Assembly: GCF_964340395.1 (NCBI RefSeq)
Contig: NC_135563.1
Location: 14,173,151-14,237,150, forward strand
DNA length: 64,000 nt
Source of the DNA: Glandiceps talaboti
Taxonomy: Eukaryota; Hemichordata; Enteropneusta; Spengelidae
Reading direction: 5' to 3'
Position numbers and translations under genes: made by a program. This document shows, in pieces, positions 63,167 through 64,000 of the stretch. How positions within the stretch are numbered: the stretch's first letter is position 1; each line of letters opens with the position of its first letter. The notes under the pieces are model-generated. The model did no database searches and was not told where the DNA came from. It saw only the letters and a program-made list of their open reading frames with translations.

Positions 63167-63209
63167 TCGTTGACTATCTATTACTTAGCTCCCAAAGGAA
63201 CGCATAGTT

Positions 63210-64000
63210 TGATTGTGTGGAGGTGAGGGGGGGGGGGGTTAGTAGGTGTGGATGGGTGCGCCTGTCTGTGCCATTGTTTTCTCGAGAACCACAGGCTCAA
63301 ACTCCATGAACCTTGGTACAGATATTCTATGTGGTAATGCCAAGAACGGATTAATCTTTTGGCAAAATTCATGAAGGCTAATCACCATAATTTGCATAGT
63401 AGTTTTCAAAATTTGCTGTTTTGTACTATATCTAAAGAATAATTTGCTTTCACGAGCTAAAACCTGGCAGATATACTCTATATGGGTAACACAATGTGTA
63501 ATGTTTTTTTTCAGTGAAATTAATTCACTTTAAAAAAGCATTTTCTCAATAGTTCACGAACTCAAAAACTTGGGACACGTGTTCCACATGTGGTTATGCC
63601 TTGATCTAACTAGCTTTCGAATGTTGTATGTATATGATTAATTAACCTCATTTGCATAGTCGGAATACGAATGAACTAAGTGAATCAATATATGATATAA
63701 TATGTATGCAGTGTTTCTCTCATTTTCGCGATATCTGATCATAATCATTTCAGTGATAGATATCTTCAAAGCGTTTTCTAAATACATGTACTGTATCACC
63801 ATTTATTTGAAAAGTAGTGCATCAAATGAAAAGAATTGTTTTACACATAAGACTTACTCTATGTAATTTTGTTTAGCAACATTAATTTTTGTGAGCGAGA
63901 TTCATGAATATTAATTATCCTAATTTTTCATTTTCATTTTACAACGTTTGTTGATTTTCTATATATTAAAAACGTCATTTGAATTACACAATCCTTGGCA
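63210..64000. other. Repeat-like intergenic sequence at the window end
   Basis: The phrases TCTATGTGGTAATGCC (near 63327) and CCACATGTGGTTATGCC (near 63585), each followed some 70-80 bp later by a variant of CATTTGCATAGT, suggest two diverged copies of a ~250-bp unit. No gene is seen. Confidence 0.4.

Noticed and set aside
62884-63207. 107-codon open frame near two CCAAT words
   Set aside because: No domain, no splice context, and it includes the 63117-63166 hairpin; more likely transposon-related non-coding sequence.

Overview
This window is invertebrate animal genomic DNA. It is AT-rich, has GT-AG introns of 0.1 to 12 kb, and is loaded with microsatellites, minisatellites and small inverted-repeat elements. 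No bacterial or organellar features are present. The sequence alone does not name the species; a marine invertebrate (deuterostome or lophotrochozoan) is my guess from the intron style and repeat load.

One gene dominates. On the + strand, 29 exons between 1839 and 51973 join through canonical GT-AG sites into one uninterrupted frame of 2237 codons including the stop. The phases match at every junction, and several exons were placed in frames that a simple longest-ORF reading would miss. The product is a MUN-domain (Munc13/UNC13 family) protein, closest by eye to the UNC13D (Munc13-4)/BAIAP3 branch. It carries a roughly 700-residue acidic, repetitive insertion between the two halves of its MUN core and a DEP domain downstream of it. 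I see no C2 domain in the exons found. Family knowledge makes a role in vesicle priming and secretory-granule exocytosis likely; the MUN plus DEP combination is unfamiliar to me and is the main discovery candidate. A CCAAT box and a perfect CRE lie at 1556-1595 as a plausible promoter, with short upstream ORFs between it and the start.

A second gene is nested in intron 16 on the opposite strand: an intronless coding region (23527 down to 21809) for a 572-residue class A (rhodopsin-like) GPCR with a very long third intracellular loop and CHY in place of the DRY motif.

The rest is introns, flanks and repeats. Several tandem arrays sit exactly on splice junctions of the large gene: a 45-bp array copying the end of exon 11 with its donor site, a 33-bp array forming the acceptor of exon 20, a 33-bp array after the donor of exon 23, and a CT tract forming the acceptor of exon 24. 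A fragment of exon 22, including its donor, is duplicated in the preceding intron and abuts a small TIR element. At least seven inverted-repeat (foldback/MITE-like) elements or families, one tRNA-derived SINE-like element and a 2.5-kb CCATGG-rich tandem array 3' of the gene complete the picture. From about 59.8 to 64 kb I find no gene.
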